This document shows, piece by piece, positions 8,477 through 8,760 of a stretch of DNA of 8,760 nt. The DNA is from Chitinophagales bacterium (lineage in GTDB: Bacteria; Bacteroidota; Bacteroidia; Chitinophagales; JADIYW01), in the NCBI GenBank assembly GCA_020848315.1, contig JADLAH010000207.1, positions 1 to 8,760 of the forward strand, written 5' to 3'. The notes beneath the pieces were generated by a model that saw only the letters and a program-made list of their open reading frames with translations, did no database searches and was not told where the DNA came from. Both the position numbers and the translations under genes were made by a program. The first letter of the stretch is position 1. Every line of letters begins with the position of its first letter.

Positions 8477-8483
8477 CTCCTTT
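8477..8483 (-). promoter_or_regulatory. Shine-Dalgarno sequence of mraZ
   Basis: AAAGGAG on the minus strand, 10 bases before ATG 8466. It decides the mraZ start against the longer frame from 8532. Strong Shine-Dalgarno sites are uncommon in Bacteroidota, so its presence here and at rsmH, but at few downstream genes, is notable. Confidence 0.75.
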
Positions 8484-8489
8484 GCTCTA

Positions 8490-8521
8490 CAAAAATAGAA
8501 CAAAAGTTACACAAATTCCCA
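8490..8521 (-). promoter_or_regulatory. Candidate promoter of the mraZ/dcw operon (Bacteroidota type)
   Basis: TATTTTTG at 8497-8490 (minus strand) is an exact match to the Bacteroidota -7 consensus TAnnTTTG. The -33 element is poor. At the expected spacing of 20 bases lies TGGG (8521-8518) instead of TTTG; a real TTTG lies at 8516-8513 but only 15 bases away. A start about 5 bases downstream of the -7 box would give a leader of roughly 20 bases just long enough to carry the AAAGGAG. The weak -33 box overlapping the GTGG repeats suggests that MraZ controls access to it. Confidence 0.55.
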
Positions 8522-8548
8522 CTTTCCACCACTTTTTACCCCCACTCT
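8518..8548 (-). promoter_or_regulatory. Direct repeats upstream of mraZ, candidate MraZ-binding boxes
   Basis: Three same-direction copies of (A/G)AGTGG on the minus strand: AAAGTGGG (8525-8518), AAAGTGGT (8535-8528) and AGAGTGGG (8548-8541). The first two are exactly 10 bases apart, one helical turn; the third is 13 bases further. MraZ of E. coli is known to bind TGGGN repeats with a 10-base period before its own gene, and mollicute MraZ recognises AAAGTG-type boxes. The match in motif, orientation and position is good, but binding is inferred. Confidence 0.65.
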
Positions 8549-8760
8549 GGGTGTTGAAATCTCAAAAAATGTGGATATCTCTGATTTTTATGTGCAGAGG
8601 ATGTGAATATTGGAAGTAAATGATTGAATTACAATAGGTAGTTACGCACAAGTGTTTATGCACAGAAGTAAAAAATTGTCGAAAAATGAGTGGGAATTAA
8701 ACTCAGAATGAGCGAGTGGTGTTATACTGATGTCAGTTTTTGTTCAAGCCACAGATAAGG
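8549..8760. other. Upstream non-coding region, no gene seen
   Basis: AT-rich stretch from the candidate MraZ boxes to the right edge. Reading frames on both strands are short and broken, and no tRNA or convincing terminator was seen. It holds a loose group of DnaA-box-like 9-mers at 8570-8664 (entered separately). The neighbouring gene upstream lies outside the window. Confidence 0.6.
8570..8664. promoter_or_regulatory. Group of DnaA-box-like 9-mers upstream of mraZ (tentative)
   Basis: Four 9-mers resemble the DnaA box TTATCCACA. On the plus strand: TTATGCACA at 8656-8664 (one mismatch, fits the relaxed TTWTNCACA) and TTACGCACA at 8642-8650 (two mismatches). On the minus strand: ATATCCACA at 8578-8570 (one mismatch) and ATATTCACA at 8610-8602 (two mismatches). 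The two plus-strand copies form a direct repeat with a 14-base period and both are followed by AAGT within a few bases. Chance matches are common in AT-rich DNA, and another regulator is equally possible. Confidence 0.25.

Noticed and set aside
8467..8532. 22-codon N-terminal extension of mraZ from ATG 8532
   Set aside because: It would make MraZ longer than the family, has no family resemblance, and overlaps the ribosome binding site and candidate -7 element that serve ATG 8466.
8725..8741. Small inverted repeat ACTG-ATGT-CAGT followed by TTTTT on the plus strand, terminator-like
   Set aside because: The stem is only four to five base pairs and AT-balanced, and no plus-strand gene leads into it. 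On the minus strand the T run is on the wrong side.
8721..8747. TTGAAC and TATAAC on the minus strand, resembling a sigma70 promoter
   Set aside because: The spacer is 15 bases, too short, and the pattern is not the one used by the primary sigma factor of Bacteroidota. No start codon lies suitably downstream before mraZ.
1..8760. Search for mobile elements, CRISPR arrays, toxin-antitoxin or defence genes and RNA genes
   Set aside because: None recognised. Genes are contiguous core dcw genes with intact motifs, no long repeats were noticed, and base composition looks even by eye.

Overview
The window is the front half of a chromosomal division and cell wall (dcw) cluster, read entirely on the minus strand. 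In transcription order (high to low coordinates) it holds mraZ, rsmH, an FtsL-like gene, a PASTA-bearing ftsI, murE, mraY, murD and the first 156 codons of ftsW, which runs off the left edge. About 290 bases of non-coding DNA lie upstream of mraZ at the right edge.

The likely host is a member of the Bacteroidota. The evidence is the gene order without murF between murE and mraY, a MraY with a long extra loop, a FtsI with a C-terminal PASTA domain, the diverged short FtsL-like protein, a TAnnTTTG-type -7 element before mraZ, and mostly absent Shine-Dalgarno sequences. I cannot name the genus. MurE carries the DNPR signature of enzymes that add meso-diaminopimelate, which fits a Gram-negative envelope.

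Layout: 8467-8760 is the control region, with a candidate promoter, a phased set of GTGG repeats that look like MraZ binding sites, and a looser group of DnaA-box-like 9-mers. From 8466 to 470 the genes are packed with gaps of 26 bases or less. Two junctions overlap by one base (TAATG), one is TGATATG, and no terminator-like structure was seen between genes, so a single long transcript with translational coupling is likely.

The products form one pathway. MurE and MurD build the UDP-MurNAc-peptide in the cytoplasm, and MraY moves it onto undecaprenyl phosphate to make lipid I. FtsW (glycan polymerase) and FtsI (transpeptidase) use the finished lipid II at the septum, with the FtsL-like protein as their probable membrane partner. 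RsmH methylates 16S rRNA and MraZ regulates the operon.

Nothing here amounts to a new system: this is core chromosome, with no mobile element, CRISPR array, RNA gene or foreign-looking segment recognised. The points most worth checking are the architecture of the mraZ promoter and the enlarged periplasmic loop of MraY.
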